This document shows positions 21,990 through 33,498 of a DNA stretch of 64,000 nucleotides, piece by piece. The position numbers were made by a program, and so were the translations under genes. The DNA is taken from assembly GCA_018398815.1 (NCBI GenBank), contig CM031601.1:36246009-36310008 (forward strand). Direction: 5' to 3'. Under the pieces are notes generated by a model, which did not search any database, was not told the origin of the DNA, and saw only the letters and a list, made by a program, of their open reading frames with translations. Within the stretch, counting starts at the first letter, position 1, and every line of letters starts with the position of its first letter. The DNA comes from Conus ventricosus (taxonomy: Eukaryota > Mollusca > Gastropoda > Neogastropoda > Conidae).

Positions 21990-22259
21990 TGTGATCCGAC
22001 TCCAAAGACTGGGTTGGTGTAAAAATAGGTCAGTGGTCACAAACATATCATGATGTCACACAACCAGTGGTGAAAGGTCGCTCTTTGATAATGAACCATC
22101 ATATGGCTCACTTCGGTTTTCAACACTCGGCATGATGTTGGCTCTAAAAATATACTAATGCGCGATCCACTAGCCTATAGCGGATGTCAGAGAGAAAGCA
22201 TTGTGCGCGGGACGTCCACTATAGCGGAGGTCAGAGTGGAGTGAGTTAATACACACACT

Positions 22260-22759
22260 GAACAAAGTAGTTCTGGCAATCATAAGGTGATGTTGCTTAT
22301 ACCCAGCTGACCCCAAAGGGCCATATCAGGGCTGTCACTGCGATCAAGTCAACCCACAAATTTCCCCACTCTAAAAGAACATGTTTCCCCTGTGAGTGGT
22401 ACATCACATGAATGCACCACAGAGCTTCTTCACCTTTTAAAAGAAAGAATGGGTGTAAAAGGAGTGGCCTGTATGCAAACGACACAATACTGTTTCTTTT
22501 AACGGCTGCCTTGGGGAACATGGCTGAAAACTCTTTCAGGGTTTTGGATGGATTTTGATTAGTTTGTTAACCGTCTGCAAGTTCTATTCCTCTTGCCAGA
22601 GGTCTTTGACAAAGCCTGGGCTTTGGTTTCAGATCATTTTGAAAGATAGACAATCTGCTTAATGCTTTCTTTGTGGTACTCTTGGCAAATTGATCAACCA
22701 ACTCATTACCCCCCGAATACCCACATGGCTGGGAACCCATGCAAAAACTATGTTGTATC
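22260..22759 (-). mobile_element. I-clade LINE fragment: RNase H end and 3' region (left arm)
   Basis: On the minus strand a GYSGGNELVDQFAKSTTKKA-like block represents the last part of an RNase H domain, followed by the LKPK and NKLIK region, a CysHis-rich end, and a 3' tail with GGCTATAAGCAACATC. Mirror of 26939-27440. It is truncated at its 5' side by the 22760-23389 element and at its 3' side by piggyBac. Confidence 0.7.
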
Positions 22760-23389
22760 CGATAAACAGTAAACAAGTGGGGTATGTTTTGCTCCCATAA
22801 GGAAACCTAACACAGAGTAACTTTTATTCAAGACTGGCACAGCCTTTTAAACTTGAATAAAGTCAGACAAATACATAGACGAACAATCTAATAGTGGGGG
22901 AAAAACAAGCGCAGGCCAACAACTGAACTGTCTTCATAGTAATGACCTGGCAAAGATTTGAATTTAAAAGGAGGGGAGGGGAGGGGAGTTTGAAGATGGA
23001 GAAACTGGGAACATGAAAAAATAAAAAAAAAAAAAAAAAATGTTACAGATATGAAAACTCTTCGCTAGCTGCATAAGGGAACCATCACAATCCCTTTTGA
23101 AGGCAGATATATTTGTATTGCCTGCTCCGAGGCCTTTCGCCCGCTGGGTCGGGACTCATCAGGGAGACACGGCTGGTTGTGTCTGCGCTCCCGGCGTCAA
23201 ATAGAGACACACCACAGTCCATAATACTGTGGTGTTCTCACCACCATGGGTGCAAAAAAGAATCCAATAGCACCCCCAAAGCAGCCAGCGAAGAGTTTAA
23301 AAAGGCTGTGCCAGTCTTGAATAAAAGTTTACTCTGTGTTAGGTTTCCTTATGGGAGCAAAACATACCCCACTTGTTTACTGTTTATCG
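22760..23389. mobile_element. 630-bp element with about 90-bp terminal inverted repeats (left arm)
   Basis: CGATAAACAGTAAACAAGTG at 22760 recurs inverted ending at 23389. The inverted match continues through GGGGTATGTTTTGCTCCCAT and CACAGCCTTTTAAAC for about 90 bases. No coding capacity. Mirror of 26313-26938. This is MITE-like, but no clear target duplication is visible, so an inverted LINE fragment pair is the alternative. Confidence 0.5.
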
Positions 23390-23864
23390 TTTACTGTTCC
23401 CTACCTCATTTCATTTCCAATTTTGCTTTGATTAAATTGAGGTTATTTGTATTTGTTTCTGTCCGTCTGTGTGTTTGTCTTTTGATCTCCTTTGCATCTT
23501 TGGGTGGATCCTCAGGCGTAGGCTCAAAGAATGACCAAAGAATTGCAATTCGGTGTTATTCCCGCGTTACCTGTATGTGTGCATAGGGATATAATCTTAT
23601 GAAAAATGATTATATGTTGTCCCCTTTTTCACTCTCTCTCTCTCTCTCTCTCATCCTCTCTCCCTCTCTCTCTCTCTCTCTCCTCTCTGCCTCTCTCATT
23701 CTCTCTCTCTCTCTGTCTGTGCATGTGTGCGTGTGTATGCCCGAATTTCGTATATATTTTGTCATGTTCATTTTACTGCCAGATTTATACAGGCTAATTA
23801 TTGTGCGTTTTAGTACAGTTCCATTTCAAATCATTACATCTCATGCTGTTCCCCCCTCTCCCTC

Positions 23865-23906
<42 letters not shown>

Positions 23907-24235
23907 TTTTTTTTTCCTCCCCCCCCCCCCCGCCCCCCCCCCCCCCCCCAAGTCATCTCACTGCTTCTTCGACCTCTTCATGCCTTGCGATACATGCATG
24001 GTCCTAGCCTCCCTCTCTCTCTCTCCCTCTCCTCCTTCTCCCTCTCTCCCTCTCTCTCTCTATGCTCAAACGGCGTGTATTGTGTGTTGCAAAAATGAAT
24101 GCACATTCTGTCTTTTCTACTGCCATCTGTCTTTTCACTCTTTTTCCCAGCCCCCCGCAACGTGCCTGTTTTTTTTTTAAAAAATTTTTTAAAATTTTAT
24201 TTATTTGTTTATTAAACCCTTTTTGTTGTTGTTTG
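23390..24235. repeat. Non-coding stretch dominated by CT, T and C simple repeats (left arm)
   Basis: Contains (TC)n blocks at 23633-23720, 23870-23898 and 24010-24060, a poly-T/poly-C junction at 23899-23950, and AT-rich remainder. Leu/Ser or Pro-rich frames here follow the repeats. It ends at the 1000-N gap. Confidence 0.85.
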
Positions 24236-25235
24236 NNNNNNNNNNNNNNNNNNNNNNNNNNNNNNNNNNNNNNNNNNNNNNNNNNNNNNNNNNNNNNNNN
24301 NNNNNNNNNNNNNNNNNNNNNNNNNNNNNNNNNNNNNNNNNNNNNNNNNNNNNNNNNNNNNNNNNNNNNNNNNNNNNNNNNNNNNNNNNNNNNNNNNNNN
24401 NNNNNNNNNNNNNNNNNNNNNNNNNNNNNNNNNNNNNNNNNNNNNNNNNNNNNNNNNNNNNNNNNNNNNNNNNNNNNNNNNNNNNNNNNNNNNNNNNNNN
24501 NNNNNNNNNNNNNNNNNNNNNNNNNNNNNNNNNNNNNNNNNNNNNNNNNNNNNNNNNNNNNNNNNNNNNNNNNNNNNNNNNNNNNNNNNNNNNNNNNNNN
24601 NNNNNNNNNNNNNNNNNNNNNNNNNNNNNNNNNNNNNNNNNNNNNNNNNNNNNNNNNNNNNNNNNNNNNNNNNNNNNNNNNNNNNNNNNNNNNNNNNNNN
24701 NNNNNNNNNNNNNNNNNNNNNNNNNNNNNNNNNNNNNNNNNNNNNNNNNNNNNNNNNNNNNNNNNNNNNNNNNNNNNNNNNNNNNNNNNNNNNNNNNNNN
24801 NNNNNNNNNNNNNNNNNNNNNNNNNNNNNNNNNNNNNNNNNNNNNNNNNNNNNNNNNNNNNNNNNNNNNNNNNNNNNNNNNNNNNNNNNNNNNNNNNNNN
24901 NNNNNNNNNNNNNNNNNNNNNNNNNNNNNNNNNNNNNNNNNNNNNNNNNNNNNNNNNNNNNNNNNNNNNNNNNNNNNNNNNNNNNNNNNNNNNNNNNNNN
25001 NNNNNNNNNNNNNNNNNNNNNNNNNNNNNNNNNNNNNNNNNNNNNNNNNNNNNNNNNNNNNNNNNNNNNNNNNNNNNNNNNNNNNNNNNNNNNNNNNNNN
25101 NNNNNNNNNNNNNNNNNNNNNNNNNNNNNNNNNNNNNNNNNNNNNNNNNNNNNNNNNNNNNNNNNNNNNNNNNNNNNNNNNNNNNNNNNNNNNNNNNNNN
25201 NNNNNNNNNNNNNNNNNNNNNNNNNNNNNNNNNNN
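24236..25235. other. Assembly gap, 1000 N
   Basis: Exactly 1000 Ns. It sits at the centre of the inverted duplication of 12151-24235 and 25236-37480. Confidence 0.99.
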
Positions 25236-25807
25236 GATAACAACTGTGCTTTTTTACATCCAGTCCTCGCCTGAGTAGGGACTACAACATGCAGTGAAAT
25301 CAATTAATGTAAGAAATCAAAGAAGCAAGCAAAGCGGTCATGTAATCATAGAGGAACATCAAATGAAAATAGAAGATAAATGAAAACAAAACAAAAAATA
25401 AGAATAACAATAAACAAAACAACAACTAAAAAATGATAATAACAAAAAAATAAAATGAAATAAAAAAGAGAATAATAATAATGAAGAGGAAGGTGAGAGC
25501 GGGTGTAGGGAGTGAGGTGGGCTGGGGAAACATAGGTAAGTGTACTACAACGTACACGATTGGCATGTATGAAAACAGACAGTGAAGTGAATTTGACATA
25601 TTTTGAACACACAAATACACGCACGTTTGCACGCATGAGAGAGAGAGAGAGAGAGAGAGAGAAGGAGAGAGAGGGAGAGAGAGAGAGAGAGAGGCTAGGC
25701 ACCACATGCATTCATTTTTCGCAAGGCATGAAAATACGTCGAACGTATTAAGCAAAGTGAGATGACATTGGGGGGGGGGGGGGGGGGGGGGGGGAGAAAA
25801 AAAAAAA

Positions 25808-25847
<40 letters not shown>

Positions 25848-26312
25848 GAAGGGAGAGGGGGAACAGCATGAGATGTAATGATTTGAAATGGAACTGTACT
25901 AAAACGCACAATAATTAGCCTGTATAAAATCTGGCAGTAAAATGAACATGACAAAATATATACGAAATTCGGAGCATACACACGCACACATGCACAGACA
26001 GAGAGAGAGAGAATGAGAGAGGCAGAGAGAGAGAGAGAGAGAGAAGGGAGAGAGAGAGAGAGAGAGGAGAGTGAAAAAGGGGACAACATATAATCATTTT
26101 TCATAAGATTATATCCCTATGCACACATACAGGTAACGCGGAATAACACCGAATTGCAATTCTTTGGTCATTCTTTGAGCCTACGCCTGAGGATCCACCC
26201 AAAGATGCAAAGGAGATCAAAAGACAAACACACAGACGGACAGAAACAAATACAAATAACCTCAATTTAATCAAAGCAAAATTGGAAATGAAATGAGGTA
26301 GGGAACAGTAAA
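25236..26312. repeat. Non-coding stretch with GA, G and A simple repeats (right arm)
   Basis: Mirror of 23390-24235: (GA)n at 25638-25693 and 25817-25842, poly-G then poly-A at 25771-25816, (GA)n again at 25998-26070. The first 380 bases are A-rich with no recognisable feature. Confidence 0.85.
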
Positions 26313-26938
26313 CGATAAACAGTAAACAAGTGGGGTATGTTTTGCTCCCATAAGGAAACCTAACACAGAGTAACTTTTATTCAAGACTGGCACAGCCTTT
26401 TAAACTCTTCGCTGGCTGCTTTGGGGGTGCTATTGGATTCTTTTTTGCACCCATGGTGGTGAGAACACCACAGTATTATGGACTGTGGTGTGTCTCTATT
26501 TGACGCCGGGAGCGCAGACACAACCAGCCGTGTCTCCCTGATGAGTCCCGACCCAGCGGGCGAAAGGCCTCGGAGCAGGCAATACAAATATATCTGCCTT
26601 CAAAAGGGATTGTGATGGTTCCCTTATGCAGCTAGCGAAGAGTTTTCATATCTGTAACATTTTTTTTTTTTTTTAATTTATTTCATGTTCCCAGTTTCTC
26701 CATCTTCAAACTCCCCTCTCCCCTCCCTCCTTAAGTTCAAATCTTTGCCAGGTCATTACTATGAAGACAGTTCAGTTGTTGGCCTGCGCTTGTTTTTCCC
26801 CCACTATTAGATTGTTCGTCTATGTATTTGTCTGACTTTATTCAAGTTTAAAAGGCTGTGCCAGTCTTGAATAAAAGTTACTCTGTGTTAGGTTTCCTTA
26901 TGGGAGCAAAACATACCCCACTTGTTTACTGTTTATCG
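26313..26938. mobile_element. 626-bp element with about 90-bp terminal inverted repeats (right arm)
   Basis: Same element as 22760-23389 in opposite orientation. The TIRs begin CGATAAACAGTAAAC. The interior has no gene. It abuts the LINE RNase H fragment at 26939. Confidence 0.5.
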
Positions 26939-27440
26939 GATACAACATAGTTTTTGCATGGGTTCCCAGCCATGTGGGTATTCGGGGTAATGAGTTGGTT
27001 GATCAATTTGCCAAGAGTACCACAAAGAAAGCATTAAGCAGATTGTCTATCTTTCACACTGATCTGAAACCCAAAGCCCAGGCTTATGTCAAAGACCTCT
27101 GGCAAGAGGAATAGAACTTGCAGACGGTTAACAAACTAATCAAAATCCATCCAAACCTGAAAGAGTTTTCAGGCATGTTCCCAGGCAGCCGTTAAAAGAA
27201 GAAACAGTATTGTGTCTTTTGCATACAGCCACTCCTTTACAACCCATTCTTCTCTTTAAAAGGTGAATGACTCTGTGGTGCATTCATGTGATGTACCACT
27301 CACAGTGAAACATGTTCTTTTAGAGTGGGGAAATTTGTGGGTTGACTTGATCGCAGTGACAGCCCTGATATGGCCCTTTGGGGTCAGTGGGGCTATAAGC
27401 AACATCACCTTATGATTGCCAGAACTACTTTGTTCAGTGT
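26939..27440 (+). mobile_element. I-clade LINE fragment: RNase H end and 3' region (right arm)
   Basis: Encodes VFAWVPSHVGIRGNELVDQF (RNase H C-terminal motif), then STTKKA, LKPKAQAYVKDLWQE, NKLIKIHPNLKEF, and a CTTHSET-like Cys/His end, with frameshifts. The 3' part (27350-27410) contains GATATGGCCCTTTGG and GGCTATAAGCAACATC, also found at 40252-40306, so this is the family's 3' end. Related pieces lie at 53979-54756 and 56270-57420. Confidence 0.75.
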
Positions 27441-27705
27441 GTGTATTAAACTCACTCCACTCTGACCTCCGCTATAGTGGACGTCCGCGCACAATGCTTT
27501 CTCTCTGACATCCGCTATAAGGCCTAGTGGATCGCGCATTAGTATATTTTAGAGCCCAACTCATGCCGAGTGTGAAAACCGAAGTGAGCCATATGATGGT
27601 TCATTATCAAATGAGCGACCTTTCACCACTGCGTGTGTGACATCATGATATGTTTGCTGACCACTGACTATTTTTACACAACCCAGTCTTTGGAGTCGGA
27701 TCACA

Positions 27706-27871
27706 ATGGGTCTCAGCCTTCGACTCGTGGTGTGAGAAGCAGACAGGGAATGGTGTTTACAGCTTACAGAAGCTGTTGAACTTGTTTCAGACTGAAGGAT
27801 CAGACCTTGAAGATATTGAACATAATAATGACAGCGAATTTAGCCTGTCTGCAGAGCATGAAAGTGCATTG
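27706..27871 (+). CDS. piggyBac transposase exon 1 (right arm)
   Basis: Starts at ATG 27706 and ends at a GTAAGT donor at 27872. Encodes the acidic EGSDLEDIEHNNDSEF segment. It has one or two indels compared with the left arm, which keeps the frame open. Confidence 0.6.
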
Positions 27872-27994
27872 GTAAGTGAACATGGCGATGTTCAGAGAGA
27901 GTAGAGAGTGAGGATGGATGGGGTTGATTGACAGTATAGTGTGGGTAGCGAAGCTCGAGGCGATGCATATCAAATGAACCACGACACATCAGAG

Positions 27995-28163
27995 TAGGGA
28001 AGATTTTCTCCGGTTCATGACGAGAAACAGGCATGGAGATTTTTCTTTTTTTCCGTCAATTCTCCATACATAGGCCAGCAAACACTGGACCAAGCTGCAA
28101 GGCATGACTGACCACACCCCCTTGATTTTTTTCTACCAGATCAGGTCCACGCTTTACTCCAAG
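27995..28163 (+). pseudogene. piggyBac transposase exon 2 (right arm)
   Basis: Mirror of 21529-21697. Encodes the GPKLQGMTDHTP and FFYQI region with indels, and ends AAG at 28163 before GTATTTAG. The acceptor is not certain. Confidence 0.45.
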
Positions 28164-28189
28164 GTATTTAGTCTTTTATTTACTCTCTC

Positions 28190-28252
28190 AGTGTGGTAGT
28201 GAGGTGGTGGTGGTAGGTATGTGGTGTGTGTGTGAGTTTGTGTGTGTGTGTT
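28190..28252. repeat. GT-rich simple repeat at the CR1 insertion site
   Basis: GGTGGTGGT and TGTGTG runs just upstream of the LINE. A similar TATGTGGTGTGTGTG stretch follows the LINE tail at 32469-32495, so the LINE entered a microsatellite. Confidence 0.75.
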
Positions 28253-28461
28253 CAACATATAGTACATTTTTTTTTTTCAAGGAAAAGAGGTTCTTTTCAA
28301 GTTACTAACTGCACTGACTGAACAAAAATGGCGGCTCTGTTTACTTTCACTACTAACCAAGCAGCTTGTGTAGATTCCTTGTGACAACAGGTAAGGTAAA
28401 TTGTTTAAATATTGATATTAGATCATAATCAATCAGTAAAGCAAGCGTCAGTAGCAAAAAT

Positions 28462-29416
28462 ATGTCAAAACAAAATTCTAGAGGAGGGGGGAAGGACTAG
28501 TACAAGGGGATCAACTGGGGGGAATGAGAAAGAAAAAAAAAACTCTCAAAGAGAGGGAAAAAAACCTGAAAGTCGAAGGACAATGGAGGAAAGGGCGAAA
28601 TTCTTTATTTGCCTGGAGTGCGAGGTGGGCGTAGAGGAAGACCAAACAAGTATACAGTGCCACGATTGTAAACAGTGGTGCCATAAAGAATGCACGTCAC
28701 TGACAGAAAGGGACTTCAGCTACCTTCAAAATTCTGAGACAGAAGGAATAGAATGGATCTGCCGAAGATGCTATGCAGGGGAGGGAGAAAGAAAAGCGGA
28801 ATGGAAATGAAATTAGACAGACTGATCGGACTGTTCGAAAGGGTGGAGGAAAGGCTGGAGAGACTAGAAAAAAGGTGCAGTGGAAAGGCTCTCGAAGAGA
28901 AGATTGAGGAGGTTGTTGAGAAGAAGGTGTCAGAACTATGGGAAGAGAAGGTTGACAAGAGAAAAGAGAGCTGAATCTAATTTTCACTAATATTCCAGAG
29001 TGTGGGAGTGAAAACAGGGAAGAGAGAATGAAAATGGAGAGGGAGAGTATACAGAAGATGGTGGGAAAGATTTGTCCTGAATTGAAAGACGAGACTGTCC
29101 AGAATCCAGTGAGGCTGGGTAAATACAATCGGAACAAAACGAGACTGCTTAGAGTAAGCGTCCAAAACAAGGAGGTAAAAAAAGAAATATTGAGAAATGC
29201 CCACAAAATAAATGCAGGGGTGGACAGGCAAAAAAAGAGGATATATATATAAACCCAGACTACACACCAATTGAAAGACAAAAGAACAAAGAACTAAGAG
29301 AAGAGCTTCGAAAAAGGATTGAGAAAGGGAGAGAAAGACATTGGAATCAGAGGTGGGAAAATAGTGAAAGTACAGTGGAAACCTAGGCCTGGCCAGGATG
29401 ATAAAGAAGAAAACTG
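28462..29416 (+). CDS. CR1-like ORF1 with PHD finger
   Basis: From ATG 28462 (MSKQNSRGGG) to TGA at 29416. Residues about 35-95 form a PHD-type zinc finger (FICLECEVGVEEDQ, then CHDCKQWCHKEC and WICRRC). Next come a Glu/Arg coiled coil (LDRLIGLFERVEERLERLEK), a central RRM-like region (LGKYN...LLRVSV) and a basic C-terminus. ORF1 proteins of this kind bind LINE RNA. There are several single-base frameshifts; the left arm differs at other sites, which suggests consensus error. ORF2 begins about 45 bases downstream. Confidence 0.75.
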
Positions 29417-29462
29417 ACAATCAAAATACAAGAACAAAGAACATGTGAATAGTTTTAAAAAG

Positions 29463-32301
29463 GTATGTAGATAGAAAATCTGTGCAGGAACTGTCATACA
29501 CGTTCTTGTACACAAATGCAGATGGACTGTTGAACAAAAAAGATGAGTTACTTCTATTAGCTGAAGAAAATAAACCTCACATTATAGTAGTAACAGAATC
29601 TATAGCAAAAAAACCAAAAAGGGGTAAATTCTGTCGAATATTCAATGCCAGGTTATGAACTATTTTTCAATGAAAATCCCAAAAGATATAACTGTATATG
29701 TGAAGGATTCTATAAATGCCAAAGTATACAAGTTTACAAAAGGAAATGACTTTGATGAAAACTTGTGGATTACCTTTTTAAATAAGGATAGACAGAAATA
29801 CTGATTGGAACTATTTACAAAAGTCCAAACTCAACAATTGAAAATGAAGAAAAAAGTTTGAGTTGCTGAAACAAATTAGATTAGAAAGATTCAAATATGT
29901 TTGATATTACTGGAGATTTTAATTTCCCAGATATTGACTGGCATGGTACTGGCTCTGGAGAAAGAGGTCAAAAGTTCATAAACTACCTACAGGATGCATT
30001 TCTGAACCAAATGGTGAAACAACCAACAAGACACAGGGAGGGACAAAAATCAAATATACTAGATTTAGTACTTGTTAATGATGAAAATATGATATCAGAC
30101 ATTAAGCACTTAGCTCCTATAGGCAAAAGTGATCATGAGGTTTTAATGTTCTCTTTGTACCTAGGAGAGGAGCAAGGGAAAGAAGAATCAAAGCAGTCGT
30201 ATAATTTTAAGAGGAAATTTTATGCAAATGAAAGAAGAATTGAAGAAGATCGACTGGAATAAACTCAATGATCTTAGTGTAGAACAATGCTGGGTGGAAA
30301 TTAAAAGTATTTTAAATTCTTTAGGTAGAAAACAACGTTTTCAAAACAAATTATTAAGAAAAATAAAAAACAGAAACCAAAGTGGATGAATGTAAAGACA
30401 ATGAAATTTGTAAAAAAGAAATATAATATGTATCAGAGATTCTTAGTCACAAAGCAGGGGAAAGATTATCAAAATTATATTAAAGCACGTAATACTTGTA
30501 ATAAAAAAAATAAGAAAAGCAAAAAAGGAATTTGAAAAGAAGTTATCAAAGGAATGTAAACAAAATCCAAAAGCCTTCTGGAGATATGTACAATCGAAAC
30601 AAAGATGAATACTGGAGTGAGCCCTTTAGTGACTAAGGATGGTGACACAGTGGAGACAGATAGAGGTAAGGCAGATATTTTGAATACATTTTTTTCTAGT
30701 GTATTCACAAGGGAAGATACTAAAAATATGCCTGTTCTAAGTCCAGCTTCAAGGTCAAGAGGCATAGTGTTAGAAAATGTAGACATTTCAGTGGATGCAA
30801 TAAAAAAGAAACTTCAATCTTTAAACCCTAATAAGGCATGTGGTCCGGATGCCATCCCATCGAGAGTACTAAAAGAGCTAAACGAGGAGATGGCCTTCCC
30901 ACTTTACATACTCTTTCTAAATCTGTTAAAGAAATGATAGTACTTCAGATTGGAAAACAGCTACAGTCATTCCAGTATTCAAAAAGGTACAAGAACAGAT
31001 CCAGGAAATTATAGACCAGTGAGTTTAACATGCATTATATGCAAAATTTTAGAATCATTTATTAGAGAGGCTATTATTAAACATATGACAGAAAATAAAT
31101 TATATGCTGAGTGTCAACATGGATTTCGTGCAAAAGGTCTTGTGTGACTCAGCTTTTAGAAGTGATGGAAGACTTCACAAAGGAGATAGATAAAGGAGAG
31201 AATATAGATGTTTTGTATTTAGACTTTAGAAAAGCATTTGATTCAGTACCACATGAAAGACTGTTAAAGAAATTAGAGTCTTATGGAATAATAGGAAATA
31301 TACTTGGTTGGGTTAGAGACTTTTTATCAAAAAGAACTCAGAAGGTAAGGATTGGTAGTTCCTTCTCTCATAGTGCTGATGTTATTAGTGGGATACCACA
31401 AGGCAGTATTTTGGGACCAATATTATTTACGGTGTTTATAAATGATCTCCCTGTAAATTAAAGAGTACATGTAAAGTCTTTGCAGATGACACAAAACTGT
31501 ATAACTCTCCAAAATTGCATAAGGAATTACAAAGGATATTGAAACATTAGTACAGTGGTCTGATACTTGGAACCTATATTTTAATGCAGAAAAATGTAAA
31601 GTACTTCATATTGGTAAAACAAACCACAAAAGGAGTATATAATGAAAATTGGGGGCAAGGAAATAAAAGTATCTAAGTGTGAAGAAGAGAAAGACCTAGG
31701 TGTGACTTTTGACAAAAATTTACTATTTGACATCATATTGTAAATAGTATTAATAAGGCTAACAGAATGATTGGAATAATAAAAAGAACCTTTACATTTA
31801 TGGAAAAGGACACTTTTTTGCAATTATATAAGACACTAGTTAGACCTGTTCTTGAATATGGCAACACTGTATGGTATCCAATGCTAAAGAGACAATCAGA
31901 AGCTCTAGAACAGGTACAAAGAAGAGCAACCAAGATGATTCATAATATAAAAGATTACTCATATCAGGAAAGATTAAAATATCTGCAACTTCCAACACTT
32001 AAGGCAAGAAGAATAAGAGGAGACTTGATTCAAGCATACAAGATATTTAATGAAATTGATGATGTTGATAAAGCATGCTTTTTTTGTACTCCGCAGAAGA
32101 ATGTTACAAGGAACAGTGAAGATAAGATATTTAAACAATATTCTAGAACGAATTTAAGAAAATTTACTTTTACTAATAGAGTAACCAACTTTTGGAATAA
32201 ACTAACACTTAACTCAAACGTGCACTAGTATTAATGTTTTTAAGAACCTCATAGATAAACATGAATTATTAACAAAAATTAGATATGAATTTGATGGATA
32301 A
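29463..32301 (+). CDS. CR1-like ORF2: AP endonuclease and reverse transcriptase
   Basis: Nicks target DNA and reverse-transcribes the LINE RNA. Endonuclease blocks are TNADGLLNKKDELLLLAE, an N-terminal ES residue, GTIYKSPNS, ITGDFNFPDIDW (29905-29945) and GKSDHEVLMF (30125-30155). RT blocks are NKACGPDAIPSRVLKEL (30830-30885), NYRPVSLTCIICKILE, HGFRAK, LDFRKAFDSVPH (31220-31255), GIPQGSILGPILF (31390-31430) and FADDT (near 31480). It ends with EYGNTVWYP, RRATKMIH and a basic tail up to the TAA at 32301. Frameshifts near 29740, 29800, 30925, 31140 and 31735 interrupt it. Confidence 0.85.
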
Positions 32302-32418
32302 TAGGTCTGAGCTAGCCTATGACTGGACCAACGGTTACAAAAAAAAAAAAAAAAGGATATATACATACAGAAGGGGCGTAAAAAGCCTAAATAGGCTAAG
32401 TTGTATTTGATACAACGC

Positions 32419-32449
32419 CCCTGATCCTGATCCTGATCCTGATCCTGAT
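32419..32449 (+). repeat. (CCTGAT)n tail of the CR1-like LINE
   Basis: Four to five units of CCTGAT end the LINE; mirror at 17227-17256. Confidence 0.9.
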
Positions 32450-32652
32450 GTAAGTGTACTTGTGTGTCTATATGTGGTGTGTGTGTGTGTGTGTTTCCTT
32501 TTCAACTCTGTGCATGTACATAGGGACAGATATGTTCAACTTGACAAATTTACTTTTTTTTTATTGACAAGACAGAGTGAAGTTAAGATTTTTATCATGA
32601 TGCTGTTGTTTATTGAGACTGAGATTGTGAACCTGTTACTTGTCTGTTTTAG

Positions 32653-32850
32653 GTGCTGTGAGTGTCCTGAAGTGGATGGACAAGAAAGCTGTCCATTTGA
32701 TCACCACCAAAACGGATCCAGCTGAAAATGGGGGAGGTCACCCCAAGGACAGACAGAAAGATGAAGCCCAAAGCTGTCCAGGACTACATAATCAACATGA
32801 CAGGAGTGGACCACAGTGACCAGCCCATGGTCAACAGTGTATTATTGGTT
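32653..32850 (+). pseudogene. piggyBac transposase, late exon (right arm)
   Basis: Follows a pyrimidine-rich CTGTTTTAG acceptor. Encodes VSVLKWMDKKAVHLITTK, then the EMGEVTPRTDRKMKPKAVQ region and DYIINMTGVDHSDQP, with one frameshift near 32710. In piggyBac proteins this block holds the end of the catalytic core (the equivalent of DYNKYMGGVDRSDQ). The canonical KYMGG is replaced by INMTG here. Downstream sequence does not show the usual Lys-Trp-Trp block. Confidence 0.65.
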
Positions 32851-32937
32851 TTTTGTGCATTTTTATGCTGTAGAAACTTTCAAGTAGTCATTTTGTACAT
32901 ACTGTCAGCATTCTAAATGAGATTTGTAAAGAAAAAG

Positions 32938-33283
32938 AGAGAATGTAAATATGTTCGTTCAAGCTCACCCATCTTATTTTGCACGAAAACCCCCTTTTCA
33001 CATAGAAATCACGTCCATCACATATCAGTTTTGGCCAAAATTAACACTATTTTACAAAAAATATGTTCGTTCAAGCTCACCCATCTTATTTTGCACGAAA
33101 ACCCCCCTTTTCACATAGAAATCACGTCCATCACATATCAGTTTTGGCCAAAATTAACACCTATTTTACAAAAAAATTAACACCCCAAAACCTCTAAAAA
33201 TTGACGTAATTAGCACATTAAAACGGGGGCTTGCGTGCAAGATAAGATTTGGTGATCGTGAACAAACATATTTACATTCTCTG
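32938..33283 (+). repeat. Left terminal repeat of Polinton copy B (fold-back type)
   Basis: Two tandem units of about 112 bp (32948-33059 and 33060-33172) each begin TATGTTCGTTCAAGCTCACC. The inner edge carries an inverted, diverged copy of the first roughly 60 bases (ending AACATATTTACATTCTC). The same arrangement with one tandem unit forms the right end. The repeat can therefore fold on itself as well as pair with the opposite end. Confidence 0.8.
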
Positions 33284-33498
33284 GCCCCAATCAATATTAG
33301 TATGCATTGTTGCCTGCGGCGTTAAGTGGGCAAGCAATGCAGCCAAAACTGGTTTGACAAGTTTGCATGTGCTGCTTTTGTTCATAGACACTGCAAAATC
33401 GATAAATGTGGCCGTTACTGTCACGACAATGGACTGCAGCATTGCGACACAAGCCTGTAATTAATACTACATATTAATCATCGCGCGATGCTGCTCAA

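Larger units (their letters stand above)
16743..22249 (-). mobile_element. piggyBac-type element, left-arm copy, with nested CR1 LINE
   Basis: Mirror of 27446-32937. Its 5' end is at the TTAA at 22246-22249 (reading leftward TTAACTCACTCC). It contains exon 1 (21822-21989), exon 2 (about 21529-21697), the CR1 LINE (17227-21425) and a late transposase exon (about 16830-17024), and is cut by the Polinton end at 16742. Confidence 0.75.
28262..32449 (+). mobile_element. CR1-like non-LTR retrotransposon, near full length
   Basis: About 4.2 kb with a 5' untranslated region, ORF1 (28462-29416), ORF2 (29463-32301), a 3' untranslated region of about 120 bases with an A-run, a palindromic TTGTATTTGATACAA (32401-32415), and a (CCTGAT)n tail at 32419-32449 instead of poly-A. 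A microsatellite tail is typical of CR1/L2-like LINEs. Confidence 0.85.

Noticed and set aside
24062..25303. Long open frames across the N run
   Set aside because: They consist of 1000 Ns without stop codons, not sequence.
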